Assembly: GCF_000613725.1 (NCBI RefSeq)
Contig: NZ_BAJN01000011.1
Location: 33,017 to 97,016 of the forward strand
DNA length: 64,000 bases
Origin: Hoylesella pleuritidis JCM 14110
Lineage (GTDB): Bacteria > Bacteroidota > Bacteroidia > Bacteroidales > Bacteroidaceae
Reading direction: 5' to 3'
Shown in pieces: positions 8,468-17,051 of the stretch (the first letter of the stretch is position 1; each line of letters opens with the position of its first letter). The translations under genes and the position numbers were made by a program. The notes under the pieces were generated by a model. The model made no database searches. It saw only the letters and a list, made by a program, of their open reading frames with translations, and was not told where the DNA came from.

Positions 8468-8475
8468 TAACTTTG
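8468..8475 (+). promoter_or_regulatory. -7 box of xseAB
   Basis: TAACTTTG fits the Bacteroidota -7 consensus and lies 31 nt before the xseA ATG. It is divergent from the MATE promoter about 65 nt away. Confidence 0.55.
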
Positions 8476-8506
8476 CACAAATCAAAATACAAGAAAAGGA
8501 GAAAGA

Positions 8507-9816
8507 ATGACCGATAGGGAGCAAACCCCGCAACTGTCTTTATATGAACTCAATCAACTGGTACGTGAAACAATCGATGTCTCGATGCCAGATGAATATT
8601 GGGTAGAGGCCGAACTTGCGAGGTAAGGGAAGTACGAGGGCATTGTTATATGGAGTTGGTGCAGAAAGATGTGTCGACTCATACACCCGTTGCCCGTGCT
8701 TCAGCCAAGTGCTGGCGGTCGCGCTGGATGCTGGTCGGCCCTTATTTCGAGCGGATGACTGGCCGACGGCTGTGTGCCGGACTGAAAGTGCTGCTGCGGG
8801 TGCACGCTGATTTCCACGAGGCTTACGGCTTTTCGTGGATTGTTACCGATATCGATCCGCGCTTTACAATGGGCGATTTGGCGCGCAGAAGACAAGAAAT
8901 CATTCGTATTTTACGGCAGGAGGGAGTCTTGGAATTGCAGAGAGAATTGTCGCTTCCTATGTTTACACAGCGCATTGCAGTGATTTCCAGCGAGAATGCA
9001 GCGGGCTATGGCGACTTCTGCAACCAACTTCTGCACAATGATTACGGGCTGCACTTCACCGTGCAATTGTTTTCTGCCGTGATGCAGGGTGAACAAGTGG
9101 AACGCAGTGTGATAGCGGCGCTCGACCGTATCAATGCCGATGCCGACGCGTTCGATGCAGTCGTGATCATCCGCGGAGGCGGAGCCACAAGCGAATTGAG
9201 CGGATTTGATACGTTAGAGCTGGCTGAAAACGTGGCCAACTTCCCGCTTCCGGTCATTACCGGCATCGGACACGAGCGCGATGAGAGCGTACTTGACCTC
9301 GTTGCTCATACGGGTGTGAAGACGCCTACGGCCGCAGCGACTTTTCTTATAGACCATTTGGCTACCGTGTTGCAACGTATCGGCGAGGCGCAAGAGGCCG
9401 TGACACGCATTGTCGGACAGCGATTGGCAATCGAACGAATGCGTATTGACCGATTCGCAAGTGTTATCCCGATGCAGTTCTCGGTCGTAAAAACGAGTCG
9501 CGAAGCCCACCTTGACAATCTGTTTGCCACCCTTATTGCTGCTGTCCGACAGCATCTTGCTGCCGCCGAACATCGTCTTGCCGCTCTGTCCGCAGGCTTG
9601 CCGCCTGTTGCCGAACGACTTCTCACGGTCGAGCAGCATCGGATAGACCTGCTTGCACAGCGTGTCGAGGCCGTCGATCCTGTGCAATTGCTCAACCGTG
9701 GGTACAGTATCACCTTGCACAACGGTCGTTCCGTGCGCGATGCCCGCAGTCTTCGGTCGGGCGACGAGATAGAAACACGTGTGGCCCACGGCACGATATG
9801 GTCTGTCGTGAAATAA
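8507..9816 (+). pseudogene. xseA: Exodeoxyribonuclease VII large subunit (one-base frameshift)
   Basis: The gene starts at ATG 8507 (MTDREQTPQLSLYELNQLVR, the usual N-terminus) but reaches TAA just after EYWVEAELAR. The rest continues in another frame with EVREVRGHCYMELVQKD and runs to 9816 with all later landmarks, including the IAVISSENAAGYGDF and VIIRGGGATSELSGFD blocks. One base is missing near 8620 (GCGAGG where GCGGAGG is expected); restoring it gives 436 aa, normal for the family. XseA with XseB degrades single-stranded DNA into oligonucleotides. As written, only a downstream start would give a protein, and it would lack the OB-fold N-terminus. See the finding on repeated one-base losses. 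Confidence 0.88.
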
Positions 9817-9836
9817 GAGAAACAAATCGAACGGAT

Positions 9837-10046
9837 ATGAAACAGAACATTAAATATGAAGATGCGGTACGCCGATTGGAAGATATCGTAACCCGAATGG
9901 AGAACAATGAGCTTGACATCGATACGCTCAGCGAGCAGCTGAAAACTGCTCAGCAGTTGATAAAACTATGCAAAGATAAGTTGATAAAGACCGATGCAGA
10001 AATCAAGAAATTATTAGGTAAAGGCGCGAATGCTCCTAAATGCTGA
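9837..10046 (+). CDS. xseB: Exodeoxyribonuclease VII small subunit
   Basis: A 69-aa helical protein starting at ATG 9837, 20 nt after xseA. KYEDAVRRLEDIVTRMENNE and LDIDTLSEQLKTAQQLIKLC match the family's helical hairpin. XseB binds XseA in a complex with several small subunits per large subunit. The gene order xseA-xseB supports the call. Confidence 0.92.
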   Translation: MKQNIKYEDAVRRLEDIVTRMENNELDIDTLSEQLKTAQQLIKLCKDKLIKTDAEIKKLLGKGANAPKC

Positions 10047-10206
10047 GACAAAGACTTGCAAACGAGTAGGGGCTCACATTTATTTCTTTATCTGAAAGAT
10101 GAAAATGTATAAAGAGCAATCCCTGGTTGCAATCCCGGTATGTATGTCTTATCGAAAGGGAAAATATCGAGCAAAAACCAAAGGAATATCGCTTTGATTT
10201 TAAAAG

Positions 10207-10294
10207 GCCGTTAATCATCTTGCGAAAAGCCGTTAAACGCAGTGCAACTAACCGTTAATCGGCGTGCGTTTAACGGCTTTTTGCAAAGTGTATT
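10207..10294. repeat. 22-nt tandem array, GTTAATCG class (array 2)
   Basis: Units begin at 10207 (GCCGTTAATCAT), 10229 (GCCGTTAAACGC), 10251 (ACCGTTAATCGG) and 10273 (ACGGCTTTTTGC), exactly 22 nt apart. Their second halves read like TTGCGAAAA, GTGCAACTA and GTGCGTTTA. The same heads return in the other arrays of this class. The array also contains a strong hairpin (10225-10284). Confidence 0.85.
10225..10284 (+). terminator. Hairpin terminator after xseB, built from array units
   Basis: AAAAGCCGTTAAACGC (10225-10240) pairs with GCGTTTAACGGCTTTT (10266-10281), a perfect 16-bp stem followed by one more T. The loop is one repeat unit. It can terminate in either direction. Confidence 0.65.
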
Positions 10295-10361
10295 GTAATT
10301 GCTTGAATCTTAAATCATTACAAAGCACATCGCATTCTTTCATATTTCCCGCGAATTATAC

Positions 10362-10369
10362 TATCTTTG
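10362..10369 (+). promoter_or_regulatory. -7 box of the helicase gene
   Basis: TATCTTTG fits TAnnTTTG and lies 20 nt before the ATG pair at 10390/10393. It is the reason I reject upstream starts. Confidence 0.5.
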
Positions 10370-10389
10370 TATCATTGAAAAGACAAAAG

Positions 10390-13089
10390 ATGATGGGAGA
10401 AAGACTGTTGGATTGGCAGCCGGATGAGAGTCAGCGCGAAGTAATCGACATACAGGGAGGTCAGCATTTGGTGCTGGCACCCCCGGGATGTGGAAAAACA
10501 CAGATTCTGACGGAGCGCGTGAAGCGGGCTCGACAATGTGGAACGGCTTATGAAGATATGCTCTGTCTGACGTTCACCAACCGCGCGGCACGTGGAATGA
10601 TGGAACGAATTCGTGCGCATATCGATGACGATGACATCGCGAAGCTGTATGTAGGGAACGTTCATCGATTCTGTTCGCGGTTCCTGTTTGAGAACAATGT
10701 CATCCCAGCCGAGTCTTCGGTAATCGACGATGATGATGCAATCAGCATTCTGGCACGCTTTCTCGATGAGGATGAAACGCAGGTGGCGGCTACTTATAAA
10801 CGGTTGCACGACTATCACGATGTGGTTTTTCTCTCGCATTTGATGTATCAGGTGGCTCATCGTCATCCGCGAATGCTGCGGTTGCACACCGATTGCATCA
10901 ATGTCGATGATATCGCGGCAATGCGCGAAATATGCCGTGTGCAACGAATGGAGTTTACTGCCGAAGTAATGACCGACATCTATATGCATACTGATTTCTA
11001 TCTCGATGCTTTACGGGTGGAGGGCTATGATTATGGAATGAGGGCGATTCTCGATGCACTTCTGCGTAAAATGAAACTCGCCAGGCAGTATGAACAATAT
11101 AAAACAGACAATAAACTGGTAGATTTTGAAGACTTGCTACTGCTTACTTACGACACTTTAACGGGCGAACAGCAGCAGAACTTTCGTCGATTTTCGTGGA
11201 TCCAGATAGACGAGGTGCAAGATTTGAACCCTTTGCAGCTGGCTATTGTCGATGCGATAACAGCCAACGATAATGCTACGGTGATGTTTCTCGGCGATGA
11301 ACAGCAGGCCATCTTCTCCTTTATGGGTGCCAAACTCGATACGCTCGACGTGTTGCGGGAACGCTGCAAGGGGCGAATCCATCACCTTACAGTCAATCAT
11401 CGGTCGCCGAAATACCTGCTCGACGTGCTGAATACATACGCATCGCAGGTGCTCCGAATCAATGCCGACCTGTTGCCGGAGGCTGATAACGAGGCGACTT
11501 GCAGAGAAGGTGAACTGAAATTGCTGTACAGTGACACCATAGATGCCGAATATCGCGATGTGGCTGCATTCGCCCGGCAGTTGCACGATAACTTTACGGA
11601 AGAGACAACGGCGATAATTGTCAGTTCAAACAGCGATGCCGAGTTGGTAAGCAGGGCGCTGCGAGACTTGGAGTTGCCGCATTTCAAAGTGTCGGGAATC
11701 GATCTTTTTTCTACCAATGAGGTTAAGTTGCTGCTTGCTCACCTCAATGTGTTGGCCAATGAACATAATTTTATCGCGTGGTCGAGGCTGGTCAAGGGTC
11801 TGAAAGTAGTGGAAACTAACAGTGCAGCACGTAATTTCGTCCGTTCGTGTCAGAACAACGGGCTGCTGCCTTCTGACTTTTTGCTTTACGAAGATGGGTC
11901 TTATGTGCAGGATTTTGTCCGAACTTGCACTGAAAAAGAGATCGTGGTATTCGACACCGAGACAACGGGGCTCAATGTTTTTACGGATGATATCGTGCAG
12001 ATCGCAGCCGTCAAAATGCGTGAAGGACGGGTAGTGGAAGGTTCGGAGTTTGTTGTTTTTATAGCCACCGACCGCGAGATACCTTCTCATTTGGGCGACA
12101 TTGTGAATCCGATTATCGAAGAACTGAAGCACAACAGGCAATATCCGCACGACGAAGCGCTGCAAATGTTTCTCGATTATGTAGGCGACGATGTCTTGCT
12201 GGGGCATAATGCGGACTATGATTACAACATACTCGATCGGAATCTGCGCCGCTATTGTTCGGGGATTGACCTGCACGAGCGTTGTCCTCAGTACTTCGAC
12301 TCGCTGAAACTGATGCATCTTCTCGAGCCGGATTTAAAACAATACAAGTTGAAAGCCTTGTTGGAGATCTTTCATTTGCATGGAGAGAACTCGCATTTGG
12401 CCGATGCCGATGTCGAGGCAACGGCCAACGTCGTAGCTTATTGCTATGAACGGGCACGAGCTTTGCTGCTTGCTCAGCGTGCATTTATGGCTCGCGACCG
12501 CGTGAAAACTTGTGCAGAGCGACTTAGACGTATTTATCGTGACTTGTTTCTCGATGCCCGTCGCCGGTTATATACACCTTGTGCAAAGGCCGACCGATTA
12601 CCGTTGGTAGCCGAACTGATGTGTTTTTATGATGCGCTTTTGGCCAATGGACTTGTCGAGAAAGTCGACGGTATCGGTTATATCGAGGCTTATCTCACGG
12701 AAGATGTCATCGATATGTACTGCGAAAATTCACTGATTGAACAGTTGGGCAGGCATATAATGGAAATCAATACACTGAAAGAGGCTGATCTTTGTAGCAG
12801 TTCCGTTATCCGAGATCGTGTTTTCGTAACCACAGTTCACAAGGCCAAAGGACTCGAATTCGATAATGTCATCGTCTTTGATGCCATTGACGGGCGTTAT
12901 CCCAACTATTATAATCAGACGGATGAGGGGCTGTTGGCCGAAGATGCACGAAAGTTTTACGTAGCAATGTCGCGTTCGTGCAAGCGACTTTACATTTCAC
13001 AGAGTCTGTCGCGAATCGACTATCACAATCAGCCTCGCCCCAATCAGCTTACTCGTTTTATGGCACCCATCTTGCGATATTTCAGCTGA
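10390..13089 (+). CDS. UvrD/Rep-type helicase with inserted DEDDh exonuclease domain
   Basis: I use ATG 10390 (MMGERLLDWQPDESQREVID), just after the promoter box; 10393 is equally possible. The 899-aa superfamily 1A helicase shows Walker A APPGCGKT (about 30-37), motif II IDEVQDLNPLQ, motif III LGDEQQAIFSFMGA, motif V TVHKAKGLEFDNV and motif VI FYVAMSRSCKRLY. Between about residues 516 and 690 lies a complete DnaQ-like 3'-5' exonuclease: VVFDTETTGLNVF (D, E), LLGHNADYDYNIL (D) and HLADADVEAT (H, D). All catalytic residues of both activities are present. The protein probably unwinds DNA and trims one strand during repair. Downstream, only a possible gene remnant lies before the phosphoesterase gene. 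Confidence 0.9.
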   Translation: MMGERLLDWQPDESQREVIDIQGGQHLVLAPPGCGKTQILTERVKRARQCGTAYEDMLCLTFTNRAARGMMERIRAHIDDDDIAKLYVGNVHRFCSRFLFENNVIPAESSVIDDDDAISILARFLDEDETQVAATYKRLHDYHDVVFLSHLMYQVAHRHPRMLRLHTDCINVDDIAAMREICRVQRMEFTAEVMTDIYMHTDFYLDALRVEGYDYGMRAILDALLRKMKLARQYEQYKTDNKLVDFEDLLLLTYDTLTGEQQQNFRRFSWIQIDEVQDLNPLQLAIVDAITANDNATVMFLGDEQQAIFSFMGAKLDTLDVLRERCKGRIHHLTVNHRSPKYLLDVLNTYASQVLRINADLLPEADNEATCREGELKLLYSDTIDAEYRDVAAFARQLHDNFTEETTAIIVSSNSDAELVSRALRDLELPHFKVSGIDLFSTNEVKLLLAHLNVLANEHNFIAWSRLVKGLKVVETNSAARNFVRSCQNNGLLPSDFLLYEDGSYVQDFVRTCTEKEIVVFDTETTGLNVFTDDIVQIAAVKMREGRVVEGSEFVVFIATDREIPSHLGDIVNPIIEELKHNRQYPHDEALQMFLDYVGDDVLLGHNADYDYNILDRNLRRYCSGIDLHERCPQYFDSLKLMHLLEPDLKQYKLKALLEIFHLHGENSHLADADVEATANVVAYCYERARALLLAQRAFMARDRVKTCAERLRRIYRDLFLDARRRLYTPCAKADRLPLVAELMCFYDALLANGLVEKVDGIGYIEAYLTEDVIDMYCENSLIEQLGRHIMEINTLKEADLCSSSVIRDRVFVTTVHKAKGLEFDNVIVFDAIDGRYPNYYNQTDEGLLAEDARKFYVAMSRSCKRLYISQSLSRIDYHNQPRPNQLTRFMAPILRYFS

Positions 13090-13090
13090 T

Positions 13091-13260
13091 GAGGATTACT
13101 GAATGTTAAAGTGCACGCTGGGTTTGCTCTGACGATAATAGGCTCTGATATTCGTGTAGGGAAAGATCGACACGTCTGCCGGCATCGATTCGATGGTGAT
13201 GTCTGCCGGGAACAGGCTGTTGAATTTATGTTCTGATAAAAATCTTGTGCGAAACGCGCA
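13091..13260 (-). pseudogene. Possible 3' remnant of an unknown gene
   Basis: On the minus strand an open frame ending TAA near 13098 reads FNSLFPADITIESMPADVSI and then FPYTNIRAYYRQSKPSVHFN, with coding-like composition, but has stops just upstream and no start codon. It looks like the C-terminal end of a lost gene. I do not recognise the family, and a chance open frame is not excluded. Confidence 0.25.
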
Positions 13261-13280
13261 TTATTTCCTGAGTTATTTCG

Positions 13281-13288
13281 TACATTTG
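13281..13288 (+). promoter_or_regulatory. -7 box of the phosphoesterase gene
   Basis: TACATTTG fits TAnnTTTG, 27 nt before ATG 13316. Confidence 0.45.
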
Positions 13289-13315
13289 CAACTGGTATTT
13301 GATGTAAACCAAGAT

Positions 13316-14326
13316 ATGGAAAAGAGATTTTCAGCGGTCGTGATAACCGCAATGTTATGTTTGACAATGGTTGGACAGGGCCTGAAATTCCACAACGGGA
13401 CATTTAAAATCGTACAGTTTACCGACCTTCATTATAAGACCAATACGCCCGCTTCTGACGCCGCACTGGCTTGTATGGATGAAATCATAAACCAAGAGAT
13501 GCCTGATCTGATCGTCGTTACGGGCGATATTATTTATTCAAAGCCCGGGAATGAAGCGCTGCAAGAAGTCTTAGACTGTCTTTCGGCGCATAAAAGGCCT
13601 TTCGTTATGACGTTCGGCAACCACGATGGAGAACAAGGTGTGCCGCTCACTGCGCTTTATGACCAAATGCGGAAGGTGCCTTACAACATCCAACCCGACC
13701 GCAATGTGACTAAGACAATGGATTATGTGCTGCCTATCAAGTCGTCAAGCGGTACGCGAACAGCTGCTTTGGTGTATTGTTTCGACAGCCACAATCGCAG
13801 TGGAATGCCCGGTGTGAACGGATATCAATGGTTAACATTCGACCAAATCGGGTGGTATCGCCGTCAGAGTGCAACTTACCGCTCGCAGAATAGCGGTCGC
13901 CCACTTCCGGCTTTGGCCTTTTTTCATATCCCATTGCCTGAATTTAATATGGCCGTTGATAATCCTCAATGCATACTTTACGGTACTCGGATGGAACGGG
14001 CGTATACTCCTAACCTCAACTCGGGTATGTTTACGGCAGTGAAAGAGTGCGGCGATGTGATGGGAATCTTCTGCGGTCACGATCACGATAACGATTATTC
14101 AGTCATTTATTATGACGTGTTACTGGCTCACGGGCGTTTTTCCGGGGGTAACACTGAGTATAACCATCTGCGCAACGGAGCCCGAGTCATTATCCTGAAA
14201 GAAGGAAAACGCAGCTTTGATACCTATATTCGCGAACGTGGTGGACGTCTCCTTAATTCCACGACTTATCCTAATAGTTATGTCAAAGACAATTGGAAGA
14301 CACGTAAAGGAGAGTTAGCACCATAA
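13316..14326 (+). CDS. Secreted calcineurin-like metallophosphoesterase
   Basis: I start at ATG 13316 because it gives a signal peptide (MEKRFSAVVITAMLCLTMVG) and follows a promoter box. The mature domain shows the full metal-binding set: QFTDLHYK (D-x-H), VVTGDIIY (G-D), TFGNHDGE (G-N-H-D), FFHIPLPE (H) and FCGHDHDNDY (G-H-D-H). At 336 aa it fits the secreted Bacteroidota subgroup related to Dcr2/purple acid-type phosphatases. It probably acts in the periplasm on a phosphomonoester or diester. It stands alone between two gaps. Confidence 0.87.
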   Translation: MEKRFSAVVITAMLCLTMVGQGLKFHNGTFKIVQFTDLHYKTNTPASDAALACMDEIINQEMPDLIVVTGDIIYSKPGNEALQEVLDCLSAHKRPFVMTFGNHDGEQGVPLTALYDQMRKVPYNIQPDRNVTKTMDYVLPIKSSSGTRTAALVYCFDSHNRSGMPGVNGYQWLTFDQIGWYRRQSATYRSQNSGRPLPALAFFHIPLPEFNMAVDNPQCILYGTRMERAYTPNLNSGMFTAVKECGDVMGIFCGHDHDNDYSVIYYDVLLAHGRFSGGNTEYNHLRNGARVIILKEGKRSFDTYIRERGGRLLNSTTYPNSYVKDNWKTRKGELAP

Positions 14327-14570
14327 GGTGTGGAGGTTCCTTATATACCCGGTGATGAAAGGTATGGGAGGAGATGTGCAGAAGTCCTATACTTCTCATC
14401 GTTTTCTCGTATACCTCTTATTTATTACAGTCTGGCAAAGAAAAACAACGAGATTGAAGTATATTGGCCGTATCGTAATGTTTAGAACGTCTTTACTTTC
14501 AGATTTCAGCAAAGTTTCGGGGTAGAACTCCGAAAAGAAAGGGAGAAATTATGTATTTTTCTTTAAAATG

Positions 14571-14602
14571 TTTGCGAATTTAAGATTCTTTATCTACCTT
14601 TG
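14571..14602 (+). promoter_or_regulatory. Bacteroidota promoter in the leader of the lipoprotein locus
   Basis: TTTG at 14571-14574 and TACCTTTG at 14595-14602 are separated by 20 nt, a good match to the vegetative Bacteroidota promoter. The next start codon is about 350 nt downstream. Confidence 0.65.
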
Positions 14603-14849
14603 TCGCTGAATTTGTGTCTATATGATTCATTTTTCTCTCTCGGAAGAGTCAGATGGGTGTAGGATCTGAATAAGAGAGTATAATGGTAAAAAGAGCAAGA
14701 TATAACAGCAATGCTGTACGAAGAAATGTTGATTTCTCCGTGCTTTTTAACGTTTTATATTTGGTTGTTTCAGGAAAAAGTGTTATATACAACAGGCGTA
14801 ACTTTACACTATTATATTCGCGCATATGCACGCGAAAACATTAAGAATA

Positions 14850-14908
14850 CCCCGTAAGCAAAGGGCTTGTAAAAGTTATCTTTGTTCGGGGGCTTTTATG
14901 TCTTTTCT
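14850..14908 (+). terminator. Attenuator or terminator hairpin upstream of the 67-aa gene
   Basis: CCCCG-TAAG-CAAAG pairs with CTTTG-TT-CGGGG across a loop of about 18 nt and is followed by GGCTTTTATGTCTTTT. It lies between the promoter at 14571 and the gene at 14959, so it could end most transcripts early. Confidence 0.5.
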
Positions 14909-14958
14909 CAAATTCGAGAAATAAAATAAGAACAAATATTTATTAAAAAATAAAGGCG

Positions 14959-15162
14959 ATGAAAGAAAATCAAGTAAGTAGAATGGCTTATCACAAGCCA
15001 AGGATTGAAGCTTTCTATGTGAAAACAGAAAGTCATTTGTTGGAAACCTCCTATCCAGGAGATCATCAGCCGGGAGTACACAAGCCGGGTCCTGGTGAGG
15101 AAGAAGAAGCTAAAAGGAATTCTTTCTTTGGAAATGAAGAAGAAATAGAGAATGTTTGGTAG
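14959..15162 (+). CDS. Small acidic protein preceding a surface lipoprotein
   Basis: A 67-aa protein: a basic N-terminal part (MAYHKPRIEAFYVKTESHLL), then a Pro/Gly/His-rich stretch (SYPGDHQPGVHKPGPG), then an acidic tail (EEEEAKRNSFFGNEEE). I recall similar short proteins next to surface lipoprotein genes in Prevotella and Bacteroides, but know no function. There is no signal peptide. The preceding AAAGGCG could act as a ribosome site. It ends 31 nt before the lipoprotein start. Confidence 0.6.
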   Translation: MKENQVSRMAYHKPRIEAFYVKTESHLLETSYPGDHQPGVHKPGPGEEEEAKRNSFFGNEEEIENVW

Positions 15163-15193
15163 GATTAAATATGTTATAAAATATTCACGGATA

Positions 15194-16735
15194 ATGAAAA
15201 CAAAAGTTTTATCATATGTTGCCGTCTTCGTTCTGCTGGCAGTTATGGCAGGGTGTTCAAATGGTGATGCAGTCTTGAACACAGAAAAGGAAACAGCAGC
15301 AAATAAGGAGAATGCAGATCTGACCGCTTTCGCTTCTGCTGATGCCCCCAACACACGTACGTCGTTGGACTATCATTCCGGAGCTTTCTTTTGGGAAGAC
15401 GGTGACCATATCTATGTAAAAGATGATGGCAACGACTTTAAAAAGAGCAGTAACTTTGTCTCAGGAACCCGACAAGCACATTTCAAGTTTATGATGCCGG
15501 GCACTTACGCATCAAATAGTTACACGGTCTATTATCCCGGAGCGGACGGCGTCAATGACCAAGTGACTATCGCAGCCCAACAGACACAGACAGAGCCCAA
15601 TAACACCAAGCACTTCGGTAAAGCCGGCGACTGTGGATTGGGAAAAGCAATCAAGAATGCAAATGGGCAATTCGATTTCACACTTGAGCATAAGGCGTCG
15701 TATCTGTGTTTCCTGCCTTCTACAAGCCATACGCTTGTCAGCACCTATATTACGAAAATTGAAGTTAGTTCCGACAATAATATTGCCGGCAGCTACACAC
15801 TCGATGCCACCGGTAATAAACTCACTGGTTCAGGAAACGAAAAGACCATCACGCTCACAACAAAGGGGAGTGGTGACTATGCTGATGGTTTTCCTCTGAA
15901 TAAAAATAATACCTCTCTTGTCACCAACAGAGCATTTATGGTGATTGCTCCCGGTTATCATAAGCTCACCGTGAAGTATTATATAAGAGATGTTCAGACT
16001 AACGTCGAAGGGGTTATTGTCAAAAAGCTTAAAGCATTCAATTATGTAGCAAGAGAGTATTACGACATTGCATCGAAACTGGATGTAAAAGTCTGTGATG
16101 ATAAGTATTATATGTGGGATGCCCAAGATGAATATTGGGCGGGACATAAAGCGGCACAGCCTAAGAAAAACGGTGTACAAGGTAGTGGTTATCCCAAGGC
16201 CTCGGATGCAAACCGTTGGTATAATAAAGTTAAATATCCCACTCCAGCTTCTCAATCAGCTGAGAACTGTCCAAACGTGAATGTGTGCATTTGGTATTGC
16301 CTGAAAGGCGATCCGCATTGGGACAATACTATCCTGTGGACGACTTGGGGGCACCTTTATGTCGGTGGAATGTGGTTTAAGAAGGCGAGTGTCATTGCTT
16401 CTGAAAATGGGAAAGCAAGTGCAGCCGAACTCAAAAAAGCAGATCCTTACAATCGCGATTTTGCTACTAAAAAGCTTTTTGTGAATATGCCTAACAATAA
16501 TCAGATTGCTTCTGGAACTCCTATTAATAGTAGCAATTATTTCTTCCTCCCTGCTGCTGGGTATTATAGCAGTGGCAAGTTGGAAGACTTTGGAACGCAC
16601 GGCCGCTATTGGAGCTGCACCCCCGAGCCTTTCTTCAGTGGGCGTGCGTATTATCTCTACTTTTACAATGGTGACGTTGTTGTAGGCAATATCTATGAGC
16701 GTGACGGCGGTTTCCAAGTATGGCGCACAGAGTAG
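15194..16735 (+). CDS. Surface lipoprotein, fimbrillin-like with C-terminal FISUMP-type domain
   Basis: I start at ATG 15194, which gives a lipoprotein signal ending VMAGC with the lipid-bearing Cys at residue 21; an upstream start would bury it. The 513-aa protein has an N-terminal beta-rich half like the fimbrillin/Mfa-like families (NTRTSLDYHSGAFFWEDGD). The C-terminal part contains YFFLPAAGYYSSGKLEDFG followed by RYWSCTPE and AYYLYFYNGDVV, typical of the FISUMP (major paralogous) domain. It is probably exported to the outer surface. The order of a short acidic protein followed by a lipoprotein suggests co-expression. A clear terminator follows. Confidence 0.75.
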   Translation: MKTKVLSYVAVFVLLAVMAGCSNGDAVLNTEKETAANKENADLTAFASADAPNTRTSLDYHSGAFFWEDGDHIYVKDDGNDFKKSSNFVSGTRQAHFKFMMPGTYASNSYTVYYPGADGVNDQVTIAAQQTQTEPNNTKHFGKAGDCGLGKAIKNANGQFDFTLEHKASYLCFLPSTSHTLVSTYITKIEVSSDNNIAGSYTLDATGNKLTGSGNEKTITLTTKGSGDYADGFPLNKNNTSLVTNRAFMVIAPGYHKLTVKYYIRDVQTNVEGVIVKKLKAFNYVAREYYDIASKLDVKVCDDKYYMWDAQDEYWAGHKAAQPKKNGVQGSGYPKASDANRWYNKVKYPTPASQSAENCPNVNVCIWYCLKGDPHWDNTILWTTWGHLYVGGMWFKKASVIASENGKASAAELKKADPYNRDFATKKLFVNMPNNNQIASGTPINSSNYFFLPAAGYYSSGKLEDFGTHGRYWSCTPEPFFSGRAYYLYFYNGDVVVGNIYERDGGFQVWRTE

Positions 16736-16794
16736 TCCTTACAATTACGTGAGTGCGATGAATTTATCAACGTATGGGATATCGTATTTCAAGA

Positions 16795-16829
16795 ACATCC
16801 GATTTGTATACAAATCGGATGTCTCTTTT
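16795..16829 (+). terminator. Rho-independent terminator of the lipoprotein gene
   Basis: ACATCCGATTTG and CAAATCGGATGT form a perfect 12-bp stem around the loop TATA, followed by CTCTTTT. Confidence 0.85.
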
Positions 16830-16839
16830 ACTGTAGCAG

Positions 16840-16985
16840 AATCGTTTAAGAACTCAGCGTATCGGGCTGTAACGGAAGCGGCAAAGCGACAACCTTTATC
16901 AACAGTGGAAGCGCGCGGAATGCGGATACTGCTATCTTCGGCCTCCAAACGCCAATGAATACTGCCGTACTACACCATAGTAAGT
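16840..16985 (+). pseudogene. Possible decayed FISUMP-domain tail
   Basis: A frame beyond the terminator reads SGCNGSGKATTFINSGSARN, which resembles the A-G-x-x-N-G-S-G pattern of FISUMP domains. It has no start and the expected W-S-S-T block is missing. It could be left from duplication of the neighbouring lipoprotein gene. This is weak evidence. Confidence 0.25.
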
Positions 16986-17051
16986 AGACGAGTGAACGAG
17001 TAGACAAGTGAACAAGTAAATTCTTGTCAACTTGTTCACTCGTTTACTTAT
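16983..17051. repeat. 8-nt repeat array with inverted copy at convergent gene ends (array I)
   Basis: Forward units GTAGACGA, GTGAACGA, GTAGACAA and GTGAACAA are followed at once by the inverted series TTGTCAAC, TTGTTCAC and TCGTTTAC, so the whole can fold into one long hairpin. It runs into the TAA stop of the minus-strand epimerase gene. A longer array of the same units occurs at 55801-55982, also between convergent genes. Confidence 0.8.

Larger units (their letters stand above)
10047..10389. other. Intergenic region between xseB and the helicase gene
   Basis: No credible gene. The first 160 nt show nothing clear; then come the array and hairpin at 10207-10294 and the helicase promoter box at 10362. 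Confidence 0.6.
14327..14958. other. Long non-coding gap with promoter and attenuator-like hairpin
   Basis: No credible protein gene in about 630 nt. A good promoter (14571-14602) and a hairpin with T-rich tail (14850-14908) lie inside it, which together could define a short RNA of about 290 nt or a regulated leader of the following genes. Confidence 0.5.
16736..17043. other. Gap between convergent genes: terminator, possible remnant, 8-nt repeats
   Basis: Contains a perfect terminator hairpin (16795-16829), a decayed-looking FISUMP tail (16840-16985) and an 8-nt repeat array with inverted copy (16983-17051). Confidence 0.6.

Noticed and set aside
8599..8640. TTG at 8599 as the real start of xseA
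   Set aside because: Its first residues (MGRGRTC) are unlike any XseA, whereas the frame from ATG 8507 gives the normal N-terminus up to the break.
9214..9825. Minus-strand frame of about 200 codons inside xseA
   Set aside because: The plus strand carries conserved XseA blocks over the whole stretch; the antisense product has no family pattern.
10207..10294. CRISPR array
   Set aside because: The regular 22-nt repeats have no spacers between them, unit sequences vary, and no cas gene is in the window.
14328..14525. 65-codon plus-strand frame after the phosphoesterase gene
   Set aside because: It has no promoter, no ribosome site and no family likeness, and its composition is that of the surrounding non-coding DNA.
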